Of a stretch of 64,000 nucleotides of DNA, positions 27,117 through 36,166 are shown piece by piece. This DNA is from an uncultured Lachnospiraceae bacterium (GTDB taxonomy: Bacteria; Bacillota; Clostridia; Lachnospirales; Lachnospiraceae): the NCBI GenBank assembly GCA_902793995.1, contig CADBFP010000001.1, forward strand, positions 80,546 through 144,545. Direction: 5' to 3'. Numbering within the stretch: position 1 is the stretch's first letter; every line of letters begins with the position of its first letter. The position numbers and the translations under genes are program-made. The notes under the pieces are model-generated. The model did no database searches. It had not been told where the DNA came from and worked only from the letters and a program-made list of their open reading frames with translations.

Positions 27117-27995
27117 TTACTTTTTCAAATACTCCTCCACAAAAATCTTGCAGCATTCGTCCAGATGAGCTTCGTCTTCGCTGTGTTTGATCATCAGGGA
27201 AATAATGCGGGAGGGCACCACGATATCCGCCATGTGCCGGGCTTCCCGCTGATCCCGGGCCATGGCCCGGACCATCTCCGCCACATCCTTGCCGGCGTAC
27301 TCTGCCTCAAACATAGCGGCTTCTTTGACCTTCCGCCGGTCGTAGCTGCCGTTATGCAGGAGCCGCAGCACCGTGGCAATGCCGAAGGTCAGAGGCATAA
27401 TCAGCAGGGAGGGCAGCCAGATGGGCAGCCGGGTGGCAAAGCCGTAAAAATCCTTCCAGCCGCCGTGCTCCTCCCCTACCAGCACCACCATCACGAAGTA
27501 TAAAATAGCATAAATCAGGGTGGGCAGCGGCGCCCAGAAAGACTCCTTTAAGGAGATTTTATGATCGCTGATGAAAAAGCAGAAAGCGACAATGGCTAAA
27601 ATGGGGCAGACCCCGTGGAGGAAGAAGCGGGAGCCGGTAAAAATCAGAACAAAGCCCTTGACCGGCGCCAGCAGGCAAAGGGAAATCAGAAAGGTCAGGG
27701 CTGCTCCGGTGACCCCCATCAGATTCAGCACCACCACCCAGTTGGGCAGGTGGTAATTGTTTTTCCGCAGGCCGTCAACGGTGTAGGGAATCACCATGGA
27801 GAGGGCGATGGCCGCCAGAATGTTGGAGTTGACGGTAAACATATGGAAGGTTTTGAGACCCATCTGGTCGAAGTTTTCGTCGTAGAGGGTGGTAAGATTC
27901 ATCACCACGCCGATGCAGACGCAGACGATGACCACGATGGCGCTGATCATGGCTGCCAGACATTGTTTTCTATTGAAACGCAGTACGGAATGCAT
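27117..27995 (-). CDS. Polytopic membrane protein, possibly Pr6Pr-like
   Basis: 292 residues from the ATG at 27995, which has AAGGAGG seven bases upstream; the open frame extends 26 codons more without a site. Six or seven membrane segments are visible in the first 215 residues (MISAIVVIVCVCIGVVMNL, NILAAIALSMVIPYTV, VVVLNLMGVTGAALTFLISL, ILAIVAFCFFIS, LIYAILYFVMVVLVG, LPSLLIMPLTFGIATVL). The central FLHGVCPILAIVAF resembles the LH..vP.la motif of Pr6Pr/FAR-17a-type proteins, which is only suggestive. A cytosolic tail of about 75 charged residues ends FVEEYLKK. No neighbour hints at its role. Confidence 0.6.
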   Translation of the reverse strand: MHSVLRFNRKQCLAAMISAIVVIVCVCIGVVMNLTTLYDENFDQMGLKTFHMFTVNSNILAAIALSMVIPYTVDGLRKNNYHLPNWVVVLNLMGVTGAALTFLISLCLLAPVKGFVLIFTGSRFFLHGVCPILAIVAFCFFISDHKISLKESFWAPLPTLIYAILYFVMVVLVGEEHGGWKDFYGFATRLPIWLPSLLIMPLTFGIATVLRLLHNGSYDRRKVKEAAMFEAEYAGKDVAEMVRAMARDQREARHMADIVVPSRIISLMIKHSEDEAHLDECCKIFVEEYLKK

Positions 27996-28095
27996 AAGGT
28001 TTCCTCCTTGATTATCAGCCGGAACGGATGTATTTCTTTCTCTTATCCTACTAAAAACCGGGCCGAAAATCAAGGGTGTCAGCGGGACACGCTGC

Positions 28096-29367
28096 CTAAG
28101 ATTCCTCCCCCAAAGGCAGCTGCAGGGTAAACTCCGTGATGCCCTCCCGGGACTTTACGGATATATCCCCCCCGTTCCGCTCCGCCAGTTTTTTGGCAAT
28201 GGCCAGCCCCAGACCGTAAGTATTCTCCTGGTGGCTTCGGGCCGGATCCAGCTGATAAAAACGGTCGAAGAGATGGGATAAGGCCTCGGGGGGAATATCC
28301 TCTCCGGGATTGGACACCCGAAGCTCCAGCAAGCTCTCCCGGCGCTGCCCCTGCCGGCTTAAGGCAACACGCACGGTTCCTCCTTCGGAAGCGTGCTTGA
28401 CGGCGTTGTCTATTAAAATGGCGGCCAGCTGCTCCAGATCCTGCCGCCGCCCCGTCATGGGCAGGCTCTCCGGTATGTCCGTATCCAGATTCAGCCCCCG
28501 CTCAAAGGCCAGGCTTTCAAAAGGGAGGGCAGTAGCCATCACCGCTTCCGCCCCGTCAAAGGCCTCCGGCGCCGGGGGCTTTTCCACCGCCTGCTCCTCC
28601 TCTAAATGGGACAGCTGCAGCAACTGGTTTACCAGCTCCGCCATGCGGCCGGATTGCTCCTTAATATAATTCAGCCATTTATTGTCCCCCAATGACTGCT
28701 CCAGCACGGACACATTGGCATCGATCACCGCCAGGGGGGTTTTCAGCTCGTGGCTGGCGTCCGCCACAAAGCGTTTCTGAGCCTGCATATTGTCCTCCAC
28801 CGGCTTTACGATGATCCGGGCCAGGAAGCGGGCCAGCAGGGCAAAGAGCCCGCAGGCGGCAGCAAAGCCCGCCAGAGAAAGGAGAGCGGTTTCCAGGCTT
28901 TCCCGCCGGAGGGAGGAGGCGTTAAGGAGGGAAACGGCGCTTCCCTCCCCCAGACGGATGGTTTTATATTCCCAGCCATCCTTCCGGCCCCGGCCGTCTT
29001 CATCCCCCAGGGCGGTCGCAGCCAAAGCGGAGAGCATTTCCTCCCCTAACTGATCGGCGCAACCGGCTTTTTCCTGTATGTTCCCTTCCGCATCCAGCAG
29101 GATAATGCCTAATTCATTTTCGGAAACGGAGCGCAGCAGATCGGCTTTGCCCTCATCCCGCCGGGGCCCCCGGAAATCCTCCCCGGGCATACCCATGGGA
29201 CCGGGATCCCGCCGTAGCAGCATCATGGCCATATCCAGAATGGATTCCCGCTTGGAGGCGGTCTGAGACAGCTGCAGGCCGTTGATGGCCAGCAGAATCA
29301 GCAGCAGCACCCCGGCAGCGCTTAAAAGGATGCTCCAAAAAACCTTGCGCCTTAAACTCTGAATCAT
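28096..29367 (-). CDS. Sensor histidine kinase, OmpR-partner type
   Basis: 423 residues. A membrane helix at about 10-28, an extracytoplasmic domain of about 115 residues with a Pro/Gly-rich part, a second membrane helix at about 155-178, and then the kinase core. The phosphorylation site is in FVADASHELKTPLAVI (His about 200). The ATP-binding domain carries the N box (LIDNAVKHASEGG), the G boxes (SNPGEDIPPEAL, YGLGLAIAKKLAERNGG) and LFDRFYQLD. It overlaps the response regulator by one base (TAATG), so the two are translationally coupled. It probably controls the divergent VTC/DUF4956 operon, by position only. Confidence 0.93.
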   Translation of the reverse strand: MIQSLRRKVFWSILLSAAGVLLLILLAINGLQLSQTASKRESILDMAMMLLRRDPGPMGMPGEDFRGPRRDEGKADLLRSVSENELGIILLDAEGNIQEKAGCADQLGEEMLSALAATALGDEDGRGRKDGWEYKTIRLGEGSAVSLLNASSLRRESLETALLSLAGFAAACGLFALLARFLARIIVKPVEDNMQAQKRFVADASHELKTPLAVIDANVSVLEQSLGDNKWLNYIKEQSGRMAELVNQLLQLSHLEEEQAVEKPPAPEAFDGAEAVMATALPFESLAFERGLNLDTDIPESLPMTGRRQDLEQLAAILIDNAVKHASEGGTVRVALSRQGQRRESLLELRVSNPGEDIPPEALSHLFDRFYQLDPARSHQENTYGLGLAIAKKLAERNGGDISVKSREGITEFTLQLPLGEES

Positions 29368-30047
29368 TACTCTGCCTCCTCCAATTCATACCCCACGCCT
29401 CGGACTGCGCTGATTTTGGAGGCCGCCTGGACGAACTTGATTTTCTTCCGCAGGAAGGACACATACACATCTACATTATTATATTCCGCTTCCGCATCAT
29501 AGCCCCAGACCCGCTGGGTGATCTGCTCCCGGGAGAGAATCTGTTTCGGATTCCGCATCAGATATTCCATCAACTGGTACTCCTTGGCTCCCAGCCGGAC
29601 GGAGCGGCCTCCGGGGCCTGTCAGGGTAAAGCTTTGAGGGTCCAGGCTCAGATCCCCGGCTTTGATATGAGGGTCCGGCCCGCTGCCGGCCCCCCGCCGG
29701 GCCACCATGCGGATCCGGGCCAAAAGCTCCGGCATGGCAAAGGGCTTGGTGAGGTAATCGTCCGCCCCCAGATCCATGCCCCCTACCTTATCGCTGACGC
29801 TGCTGCGGGCCGTGAGAAGGATCACAGGCACTTGCAGCCCCTGCCCGCGGATGCGGCGCAGCACCTCCAGGCCGTCGTACACCGGCAGCATAATATCCAA
29901 CAGGACCAAATCATACAGGCCGCTGCAGATGAGGGCGTAGCCTTCCTCCCCGTCCGAGGCCCCGTCCGCCAGATAGCCTTCACCGCTTAAACTGCGGATC
30001 AGCGCCTCCCGCAAGCCTTTTTCATCTTCTACAACTAATATCTTCAT
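29367..30047 (-). CDS. Response regulator, OmpR/PhoB family
   Basis: 226 residues, standard length. The receiver domain (1-115) has the acidic pair EDE, the phospho-acceptor Asp in YDLVLLDIMLP (about 51), the conserved Thr in VILLTARS and the Lys in DYLTKPF. The winged-helix DNA-binding domain (130-224) ends with REQITQRVWGYDAEAEYNNVDVYVSFLRKKI and the wing VRGVGYELE. It is transcribed first, before its kinase. The gap to the divergent operon is 136 bases, where its operator would be expected. Confidence 0.95.
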   Translation of the reverse strand: MKILVVEDEKGLREALIRSLSGEGYLADGASDGEEGYALICSGLYDLVLLDIMLPVYDGLEVLRRIRGQGLQVPVILLTARSSVSDKVGGMDLGADDYLTKPFAMPELLARIRMVARRGAGSGPDPHIKAGDLSLDPQSFTLTGPGGRSVRLGAKEYQLMEYLMRNPKQILSREQITQRVWGYDAEAEYNNVDVYVSFLRKKIKFVQAASKISAVRGVGYELEEAE

Positions 30048-30183
30048 GGTAATTCCCTACCCCCTACCTCCTATCATACCCCCAAAGATTGAAAAAGTGT
30101 TGAAAAACTTTTTGGGAATCTTCAATAAAACATCAATCTTTCCGAAGTATCCTTGGGCCAGATCCGAAGAGGAGGGAACAAAG

Positions 30184-30921
30184 ATGGAAGCCATAAAAGT
30201 GATGAAACGATATGAACTGAAATATTTGATGGATAAGAAGCAGACCGCCGCCTTAAGAAAGGCCCTGAAGGGACATATGCAGATAGATGCCTACGGCCTG
30301 ACTACCATTGCTTCCCTTTATTATGATACGCCGGATGCCCGGCTGGTGCGGGCCAGTCTGGAGAAGCCGGAATATAAGGAAAAGCTGAGGCTGCGCTCCT
30401 ATGGCCTGGCCACAGAGAGTTCCCCTGTTTATCTGGAACTGAAACGGAAGGCGGAGGGGATCGTTTATAAGCGCCGGATTGAGGCCACCCTTCCTCAGGT
30501 GCAGGCCTTTATGGCCGGGACCGACGCCCTGGCGGGGGATGCGCAGATCCGGAAGGAGCTGGCTTATTTCAGGGATTTTTATCAAAATCTGGAACCGGCC
30601 TGCTTGGTACTGTACGACCGCCGGGCCTACTGCGAAAGGGAAGGGGATCTGCGGCTAACTATAGACGAGCGGCCTCGCTACCGGATGGAGGATTTAAGCC
30701 TCACCCATTCCCTGGAGGGGATTCCCTTGCTGGGAGAGGGCTGGTGCATTCTGGAAATCAAGGTGCAGGGGGCCATGCCTCTCTGGCTCTCCGCCGCCCT
30801 CAGCCAGGCGGAGATTTACAAAACCAGCTTTTCCAAATACGGAGAGGCCTTTCAGCGGGAAGCTTTAAAAGAAAACAACGGCCTGATTATGACAGCGCCG
30901 AAGATTATAGGCGCGGCTTAA
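30184..30921 (+). CDS. VTC-domain protein (polyphosphate polymerase-like)
   Basis: 245 residues from ATG 30184 (GAGGAGG upstream); the longer frame reaches into the regulatory gap. It has the triphosphate-tunnel fold of the VTC domain: KRYELKYLMDKKQTAAL at the start, SLYYDTPDARL, EKLRLRSYG, VYLELKRKAEGIVYKRR, CLVLYDRRAYCE, LRLTIDERPRYR and ILEIKVQGAMP. The basic and acidic strand residues that line the tunnel are present. Eukaryotic VTC4 makes polyphosphate from ATP; bacterial copies in this gene order are not well characterised. It is the first gene of a three-gene operon. Confidence 0.9.
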   Translation: MEAIKVMKRYELKYLMDKKQTAALRKALKGHMQIDAYGLTTIASLYYDTPDARLVRASLEKPEYKEKLRLRSYGLATESSPVYLELKRKAEGIVYKRRIEATLPQVQAFMAGTDALAGDAQIRKELAYFRDFYQNLEPACLVLYDRRAYCEREGDLRLTIDERPRYRMEDLSLTHSLEGIPLLGEGWCILEIKVQGAMPLWLSAALSQAEIYKTSFSKYGEAFQREALKENNGLIMTAPKIIGAA

Positions 30922-30941
30922 GAGAAAGGAGGGCAGATAAG

Positions 30942-31613
30942 ATGTTTAACTCGATTTATACCACGGCGGTGACGCCGGGCCAGTTTTTCCTGATGGCGGG
31001 GGCGGCGCTTTTGGCTGGCATTCTTTCCGCCTGGATCATGAGCTTCCAGGTCCGCTCCACCAGACGCTTTTTCATCGTCAGTGCCCTGATCCCCTTCGTG
31101 GTGGGAGCCGTCATTACCTTTGTAAACGGCAATATCGGCGCCGGGGTGGCCATCGGCGGAGCCTTCAGCCTTATCCGCTTCCGCTCTGCCCAGGGGAGTG
31201 CGGACGAAATCGCCGCCATTTTGGGGGCCATGGGCTCCGGCATCGCCTTCGGCATGGGCTATATCGCTTACGGCGTCATTATCCTTCTGGGTATGGCTTT
31301 GCTGTATATGCTGCTGAGCCGGCTGCCTCTTTTTGAACACGAAGGTGCCGGGGCGGAGAAGCTGCTGAAGATTACCATTCCGGAGACCTTAGAGTACGGC
31401 GGAGTTTTTGAAGAGGCCTTCAGCCGGTATTTGAAGAAGGCGGAAAATGTGGGGATCAAAACCACCGCCATGGGAAGCATGTTCCGCTTGTCCTACAAAG
31501 TGCAGATGAAGAATCCGGCAGAAGAGAAGGCTTTTATTGATGCGCTGCGGACCCGGAACGGAAATCTGGAAATATCCCTGCTGCCCTATGTGGAGCAGAC
31601 GAATCAGTTGTAA
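30942..31613 (+). CDS. DUF4956 membrane protein
   Basis: 223 residues with GAAAGGAGG before the ATG. Membrane segments lie at about 15-35, 45-62, 68-85 and 92-125 (AFGMGYIAYGVIILLGMALLYMLL). The signature of DUF4956, GAGVAIGGAFSLIRFRSAQGSADEIAAI, is present. The cytosolic C-terminal half (LLKITIPETLEYGGVFEEAF, FRLSYKVQM) has a ferredoxin-like strand pattern. The family repeatedly lies behind VTC-domain genes; a joint role in making or exporting a polyphosphate- or carbohydrate-related product is inferred only from that linkage. Confidence 0.9.
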   Translation: MFNSIYTTAVTPGQFFLMAGAALLAGILSAWIMSFQVRSTRRFFIVSALIPFVVGAVITFVNGNIGAGVAIGGAFSLIRFRSAQGSADEIAAILGAMGSGIAFGMGYIAYGVIILLGMALLYMLLSRLPLFEHEGAGAEKLLKITIPETLEYGGVFEEAFSRYLKKAENVGIKTTAMGSMFRLSYKVQMKNPAEEKAFIDALRTRNGNLEISLLPYVEQTNQL

Positions 31614-31627
31614 AGGAGAATAAAACC

Positions 31628-32971
31628 ATGAAAACAAAACATACCTTAACAAGTATTATCATCACCTTCATCCTGGCCGCATCCCTGCTGCTGGGCGGCT
31701 GCGGCAGCCAGAGCGGCCAGAGCACAAACGCGGCAGCCGGTACTGAGACGGAGAGTGCTCAGACTACCGCCCAGGCCACCGCCGGCACAGGAAATCAAGG
31801 GGTACCGGCCGGCACCTCGGCAGCAGCCGCCTCGGCCGGAACTGTCGCGGCCCAGACCGCATCCTCAAACACGGCCTCCGTCGATCTCTTCACAGAACGG
31901 GACCTTGCCCAAACAGCAGACACAAGCGGCGCCAAAACCCTGACCCTTACCAGCGGGCAGAACCTCACCATCAGCGAGGCTGGCGTCTATATCCTAAACG
32001 GCAGCGCGGAAAATGCCACCCTCATCATCCAGGCCGGGGATGAGGACAAGGTCCAGCTGGTACTGGATGGCGTCAGCATCACCAATACCAATCAGCCCTG
32101 CATCCTGGTGGAAAATGCGGACAAGGTTTTCATAACCTCCGCCCAGGACAGCGAAAACAGTCTGACGGTCAGCGGCGCCTTCAGCGGCGAGGAGGATGCG
32201 GCGGTCTTCTCCCGGGACGACCTGGTTTTAAACGGTCTGGGAAGCGTGACGGTCGTTTCTTCGAAGGACGGCATCCGCAGCAATGATGACTTAAAACTTA
32301 CCGGCGGCAGCTGGAACATTCAGACCACGGGCAGCGCCTTAAAGGCTCACGAAGGCATTTATGCCTGGGACGGCGCCTATACCCTGACCGCCGGCAGCGA
32401 CGGCCTGCATGCGGAAAACAATGAGGACGACACGGTAGGAGAAATTCGGATTGAAGGAGGCACCTTCACTATCCAGGCAGGAGATGACGGCATCCATGCC
32501 ACCACCAGCCTTACGGTAAACGGCGGGACTTTGACCATCGCCGCCGGAGAGGGAATGGAAGCCACCCAGCTGTTCATAAACAACGGCAGCATCAGCATCC
32601 AGGCCACGGACGACGGCATCAACGCCGGCCAAAAATCCAGTGCCTTAAGCATCAAAATAGAAATCAACGGGGGAGAAATCAGCATCGTGATGGGAGCCGG
32701 GGATACGGATGCCATCGACTCCAACGGGGATCTGGCCATCACCGGTGGGGTGATTCAAATCAGTGCCCAGTCCCCCTTCGATTATGACGGGCAGGGAAGC
32801 CTGACCGGCGGCACCGTCATGGTAAACGGAACGCAAATCAGCAGCCTTAGCAATCAAATGATGGGCGGCCCTATGGGCGGCGGATGGGGCGGACAACCCG
32901 GCGGCCAGGGCGGCCAGGGGGGACAACCCGGCGGCCAGGGGGGACAACCCGGCGGCGGCAGAAGACGGTGA
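31628..32971 (+). CDS. Carbohydrate-binding Cthe_2159-like lipoprotein
   Basis: 447 residues with a lipoprotein signal (TFILAASLLLGGC, Cys about 26) and AAAGGAG. After an Ala/Thr linker (30-85) comes a right-handed parallel beta-helix of about 300 residues: ISEAGVYILNGSAENATLII, DDLVLNGLGSVTVVSSKDGI, GTFTIQAGDDGIHATTSLTV, NNGSISIQATDDGINAG, DTDAIDSNGDLAITGG. The DGI/DAI rungs are those of the calcium-binding Cthe_2159/DUF4353 family that binds acidic polysaccharides. The C-terminus is a GGQPGGQGG low-complexity tail ending in RRR. Third gene of the VTC operon; a terminator follows. Confidence 0.88.
   Translation: MKTKHTLTSIIITFILAASLLLGGCGSQSGQSTNAAAGTETESAQTTAQATAGTGNQGVPAGTSAAAASAGTVAAQTASSNTASVDLFTERDLAQTADTSGAKTLTLTSGQNLTISEAGVYILNGSAENATLIIQAGDEDKVQLVLDGVSITNTNQPCILVENADKVFITSAQDSENSLTVSGAFSGEEDAAVFSRDDLVLNGLGSVTVVSSKDGIRSNDDLKLTGGSWNIQTTGSALKAHEGIYAWDGAYTLTAGSDGLHAENNEDDTVGEIRIEGGTFTIQAGDDGIHATTSLTVNGGTLTIAAGEGMEATQLFINNGSISIQATDDGINAGQKSSALSIKIEINGGEISIVMGAGDTDAIDSNGDLAITGGVIQISAQSPFDYDGQGSLTGGTVMVNGTQISSLSNQMMGGPMGGGWGGQPGGQGGQGGQPGGQGGQPGGGRRR
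32876..32965 (+). repeat. In-gene GGQPGGQGG-coding repeat
   Basis: Units of GGACAACCCGGCGGCCAGGG recur three times at the 3' end of the carbohydrate-binding lipoprotein gene, giving a Gly/Gln/Pro tail. Confidence 0.75.
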
Positions 32972-32991
32972 CGTGATATGATATGAGACAG

Positions 32992-33020
32992 GGGGCGGAA
33001 AGAAGCGCCCCTTATTTTTA
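32992..33020 (+). terminator. Rho-independent terminator of the VTC operon
   Basis: GGGGCG at 32992-32997, loop GAAAGAAG, CGCCCC at 33006-33011, then TTATTTTTAG. Confidence 0.78.
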
Positions 33021-33170
33021 GATTAAGTTATTATTGTTAAACCTCATGTTTTTGCGTATAATTTGAAAGGGTAAGTAGGGATGTCACCATAATGCGCCGG
33101 CGAGTGTTAAAGAGGAATACAGGCGGATGGTGCTGAAAGGGACGGAAGGCGTGAGGCGAGGAACAAATCT

Positions 33171-33722
33171 ATGAGCGAATGCAGAAACTGGTGCGGCGGT
33201 GATCCCCTTCTGGAGGCGTACCATGATCGTGAATGGTGCAAAGTGAGCCATGACGACGACTTCCAATTCCAGATGCTTTGTCTGGAAGGGGCCAGCGTGG
33301 GCTTGTCATGGCGGACCATTATGTATAAGAGAGCGGCTTACCTGGCCGCGTTTCATGGCTTTATCATTGACAAATGCGCCGCCATGAGCGACGAAGAGCT
33401 GGAAGCCCTGCGGTCAAATCCGGGTATCATCCGCAACAGGAGCAAGATTTACAGCGTCCGAAAGAACGCGCAGATCGTACAGAAGATTCAAAAGGAGTTC
33501 GGCTCCTTGGATGCCTATCTATGGAGCTTTACGGGGGGCAGGCAGATCGACGGTCATTGGAAAACGCCCCGGGAGATTCCCACCGTCTCGGAAATATCCA
33601 TAGCCATGAGCAAGGACATGAAGCGGCGCGGCATCGGCTTCGTAGGCCCGGTGATCACCTATTCTTTTCTGCAGTCCATCGGAATCGTGAATGACCATCT
33701 GGAAGATTGCGAATACCGCTAA
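33171..33722 (+). CDS. tag: DNA-3-methyladenine glycosylase I
   Basis: 183 residues, normal Tag length; GAGG lies upstream of the ATG. Tag removes 3-methyladenine from alkylated DNA in base-excision repair. Seen: the zinc-site start CRNWCGGDPLLEAYHDREW, the helix-hairpin-helix neighbourhood NPGIIRNRSKIYSVRKNAQ and GSLDAYLWSF, and the late SKDMKRRGIGFVGPVITYSFLQSIGIVNDH, where His completes the zinc site. Compared with E. coli Tag the interior is more divergent (DFQFQMLCLEGASVGLSW in place of LFEMLCLEGQQAGLSW), but all key parts are there. It is a lone gene between two accessory regions. Confidence 0.92.
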   Translation: MSECRNWCGGDPLLEAYHDREWCKVSHDDDFQFQMLCLEGASVGLSWRTIMYKRAAYLAAFHGFIIDKCAAMSDEELEALRSNPGIIRNRSKIYSVRKNAQIVQKIQKEFGSLDAYLWSFTGGRQIDGHWKTPREIPTVSEISIAMSKDMKRRGIGFVGPVITYSFLQSIGIVNDHLEDCEYR

Positions 33723-33924
33723 GGCGTTATAGATACTGCGTCTGAAGCGCAATACAAACGGGGATTTGGGCAGATTATCGCCTCATACAAACGGGATTTG
33801 CGTTACAAGCGCGTTTGCTTAATCCCGATTTTATATCCCTTGGGCGGAGCATAGGCTGGCGCCGTATGCAAAGTACTTAGGCTGAAAGTGCTGTTTAATA
33901 TCTTAAGAACGATGAGGATGCAAC

Positions 33925-36060
33925 ATGAGACTGGACAATCTGACAATGTTACAGGATACCTTAAGTATCTTAGAAAAGGGCTCTTATCAATTAGACGGAA
34001 GAACGATCCCGCTGAAGCTCACACGAAAAGGGCAAGAAGCGGTAGCGGTCTTCCTGCCTGAAGACATTCAGAAAATCTGCCAAAGAAATGATTTTCAACA
34101 TGTCCATGTAATGGGACGGTGCGGCTATGGCTGCGAAAACGCAGACTCTTTCAGCCTGGCCAGGAAACGGACCGAGCAGTTCTCCTATGATCTGAAACAA
34201 AAAGGAGCAAAGCCAGTCCTTGTATTGAATTTTGCAAATCCGGTGAATCCGGGCGGGGGTGTACGCAGAGGCGCAAAAGCTCAGGAAGAGGACCTTTGCA
34301 GGAAGAGTTCTCTTCTGGTATCACTGGAGAGCGCAAAAGCATCGGCCTATTATGCGTATAACCGTGCGTTGGATACTAATATGGGTTCTGACGCAGTCAT
34401 GATCCATCCCCTGGTGGAAATCATCAAAGATGAAACCGGCGCTCTGCTGCCCGATTCCGTAATTGTTGCGGTTATGACCTGTGCTGCGCCTATGCTGCGT
34501 TACGGAATGGAAGGCATGACGCAGGAGCAATATGAGGAACTGATGTACCGGCGGATTACAGGCATGCTGAAGGTGGCGGCATACCTGGGTTATCGGCATT
34601 TGATTCTCGGGGCATTCGGATGCGGTGCCTTCCAAAATGATGCGAAGGTCGTTTCAGACATTTTCTATAAAGCTCTAAAGGAATTCGATTTTGATGGAAT
34701 GAAAGAAAAAGACATGTTCCGCAGAATCGATTTTGCTGTTATGGATCATTCCGAGAATCAATATAATTTCAAAGAATTCTCACGGAACTTCTCACATTTT
34801 TACAGAGATGAGGATCAAAAAGAAGTCGATTATGCACTTGAAAAGAAAAAAAAGAAGGAGATCCACCTCGATGCGATCAGGGGATGTATCTTCGGCGGTG
34901 CTGTCGGCGATGCGCTTGGTTTTCCGGTGGAATTTCTTCAGGAAGAGGAAATCTTTGAGAAATATGGCATTTCGGGGATCACCGCATATGAAACAAACTC
35001 CGTGACAGGCAAAGCAGAGATTTCTGATGATACGCAGATGTCCTTGTTTACGGCAAATGGGCTTCTGGTCGGGGATACCAGAGGTGCAATGCGCGGGATT
35101 CAAGGCTCGCCAAGAAGCTATGTGGCAATGGCATATAAGGACTGGCTGAAAACGCAGAAATCCTCCCTCCAGGAAGTCTCCCGTCATAAAAGATATACAG
35201 ATGCCGGAGGATATTCCTGGCTTCTGGATGTGCCGGAACTCTATGCCCGGCGTGCTCCGGGCCATACCTGCCTTTCCGCTTTGACGGACGGTACGGAACA
35301 CGAAAAAGACTATATAAAGGCAAAACGAAATAACAGCAAGGGCTGCGGCGGCATCATGCGTGTGGCTCCGCTGGCAGTGAATTATCAGACGATGAATATC
35401 GCCCAACTGGACAGGGAAGGGGCTCAGCTGGCGGCTATCACTCACGGACACTCTCTTGGTTATATGCCGGCAGCTGTGCTGGTACATATCATCAACCGCA
35501 TTGTCTTCCCTGCCGAAGGAAAAGCAATGTCTCTGAAAGAGATAGTGCTGGATGCTAAAGAAACGGCTGCGGAAATCTTTGAGGGAGATCCGCATCTTGG
35601 GGAATTGACGGATATTATCGACCGTGCTGTCCGGCTTTCGGAAAATGATCTGACGAATGACTTGGACAACATCCATCAGTTAGGGGAGGGCTGGGTGGCT
35701 GAAGAGACACTTGGCATTTCCCTGTACTGCGCGCTTCGACATCAGGATGATTTCTCAGCCGGTATTATCGCTGCCGTGAACCATAACGGAGACAGTGATT
35801 CAACGGGTGCCGTGACAGGCAATATCCTTGGGGCACTTCTTGGATATGACAGGATCGCAGATCAGTGGAAAAAGAACCTGGAACTTTCGGATGTGATTCT
35901 CGAAATTGCCGACGATCTTTGTCATGGCTGTCAGATGAATGAATACAGCCACTATTACGATTCTGAGTGGGAATCCAAATATATTCATATGCGTCGGCCA
36001 TTCCGGCAGCAACCGACAGTGTTTTTCTGGAAAGATGACGAAGACAACGGCTGCTTTTAA
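33925..36060 (+). CDS. PARG-type glycohydrolase fused to ADP-ribosylglycohydrolase (ARH)
   Basis: 711 residues with two reversal enzymes for ADP-ribosylation in one chain. Residues about 1-290 match the bacterial PARG (TIGR02452) family: VLNFANPVNPGGGVRRGAKA then QEEDLCRKSSL, the GGG...QEE catalytic loop, followed by a macro-fold end (GYRHLILGAFGCGAFQND). A Lys-rich linker (EKKKKKEI, about 305-313) leads into an ARH/DraG-type domain (315-690) with GGAVGDALGFPVE, the metal motif ISDDTQMSLFTANG, and GDSDSTGAVTGNILGALLG. All expected metal and catalytic acidic residues are present in both halves. The stop codon lies inside the start of a macrodomain fragment. It probably acts in the cytoplasm on ADP-ribosylated targets. 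Confidence 0.9.
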   Translation: MRLDNLTMLQDTLSILEKGSYQLDGRTIPLKLTRKGQEAVAVFLPEDIQKICQRNDFQHVHVMGRCGYGCENADSFSLARKRTEQFSYDLKQKGAKPVLVLNFANPVNPGGGVRRGAKAQEEDLCRKSSLLVSLESAKASAYYAYNRALDTNMGSDAVMIHPLVEIIKDETGALLPDSVIVAVMTCAAPMLRYGMEGMTQEQYEELMYRRITGMLKVAAYLGYRHLILGAFGCGAFQNDAKVVSDIFYKALKEFDFDGMKEKDMFRRIDFAVMDHSENQYNFKEFSRNFSHFYRDEDQKEVDYALEKKKKKEIHLDAIRGCIFGGAVGDALGFPVEFLQEEEIFEKYGISGITAYETNSVTGKAEISDDTQMSLFTANGLLVGDTRGAMRGIQGSPRSYVAMAYKDWLKTQKSSLQEVSRHKRYTDAGGYSWLLDVPELYARRAPGHTCLSALTDGTEHEKDYIKAKRNNSKGCGGIMRVAPLAVNYQTMNIAQLDREGAQLAAITHGHSLGYMPAAVLVHIINRIVFPAEGKAMSLKEIVLDAKETAAEIFEGDPHLGELTDIIDRAVRLSENDLTNDLDNIHQLGEGWVAEETLGISLYCALRHQDDFSAGIIAAVNHNGDSDSTGAVTGNILGALLGYDRIADQWKKNLELSDVILEIADDLCHGCQMNEYSHYYDSEWESKYIHMRRPFRQQPTVFFWKDDEDNGCF

Positions 36061-36166
36061 AACCGAATTACGCTTGGCTAAAGGCAACATCACAAAGGTG
36101 TCCCATGTAGAAGCTATAGTCAACGCTGCAAACAAGTCATTGCTTGGCGGAGGGGGTAAAGCATAA
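36035..36166 (+). pseudogene. Broken macrodomain (O-acetyl-ADP-ribose deacetylase-like) gene
   Basis: Only 43 residues remain: MTKTTAAFKTELRLAKGNIT then EAIVNAANKSLLGGGG followed by KA and stop. This is the beginning of a macrodomain (the ...GDIT...IVNAAN...LLGGGGVDGAIH pattern), cut off exactly after the glycine loop. It overlaps the end of the PARG-ARH gene by 26 bases. The remaining two thirds of the domain are absent from the following sequence. Confidence 0.8.
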
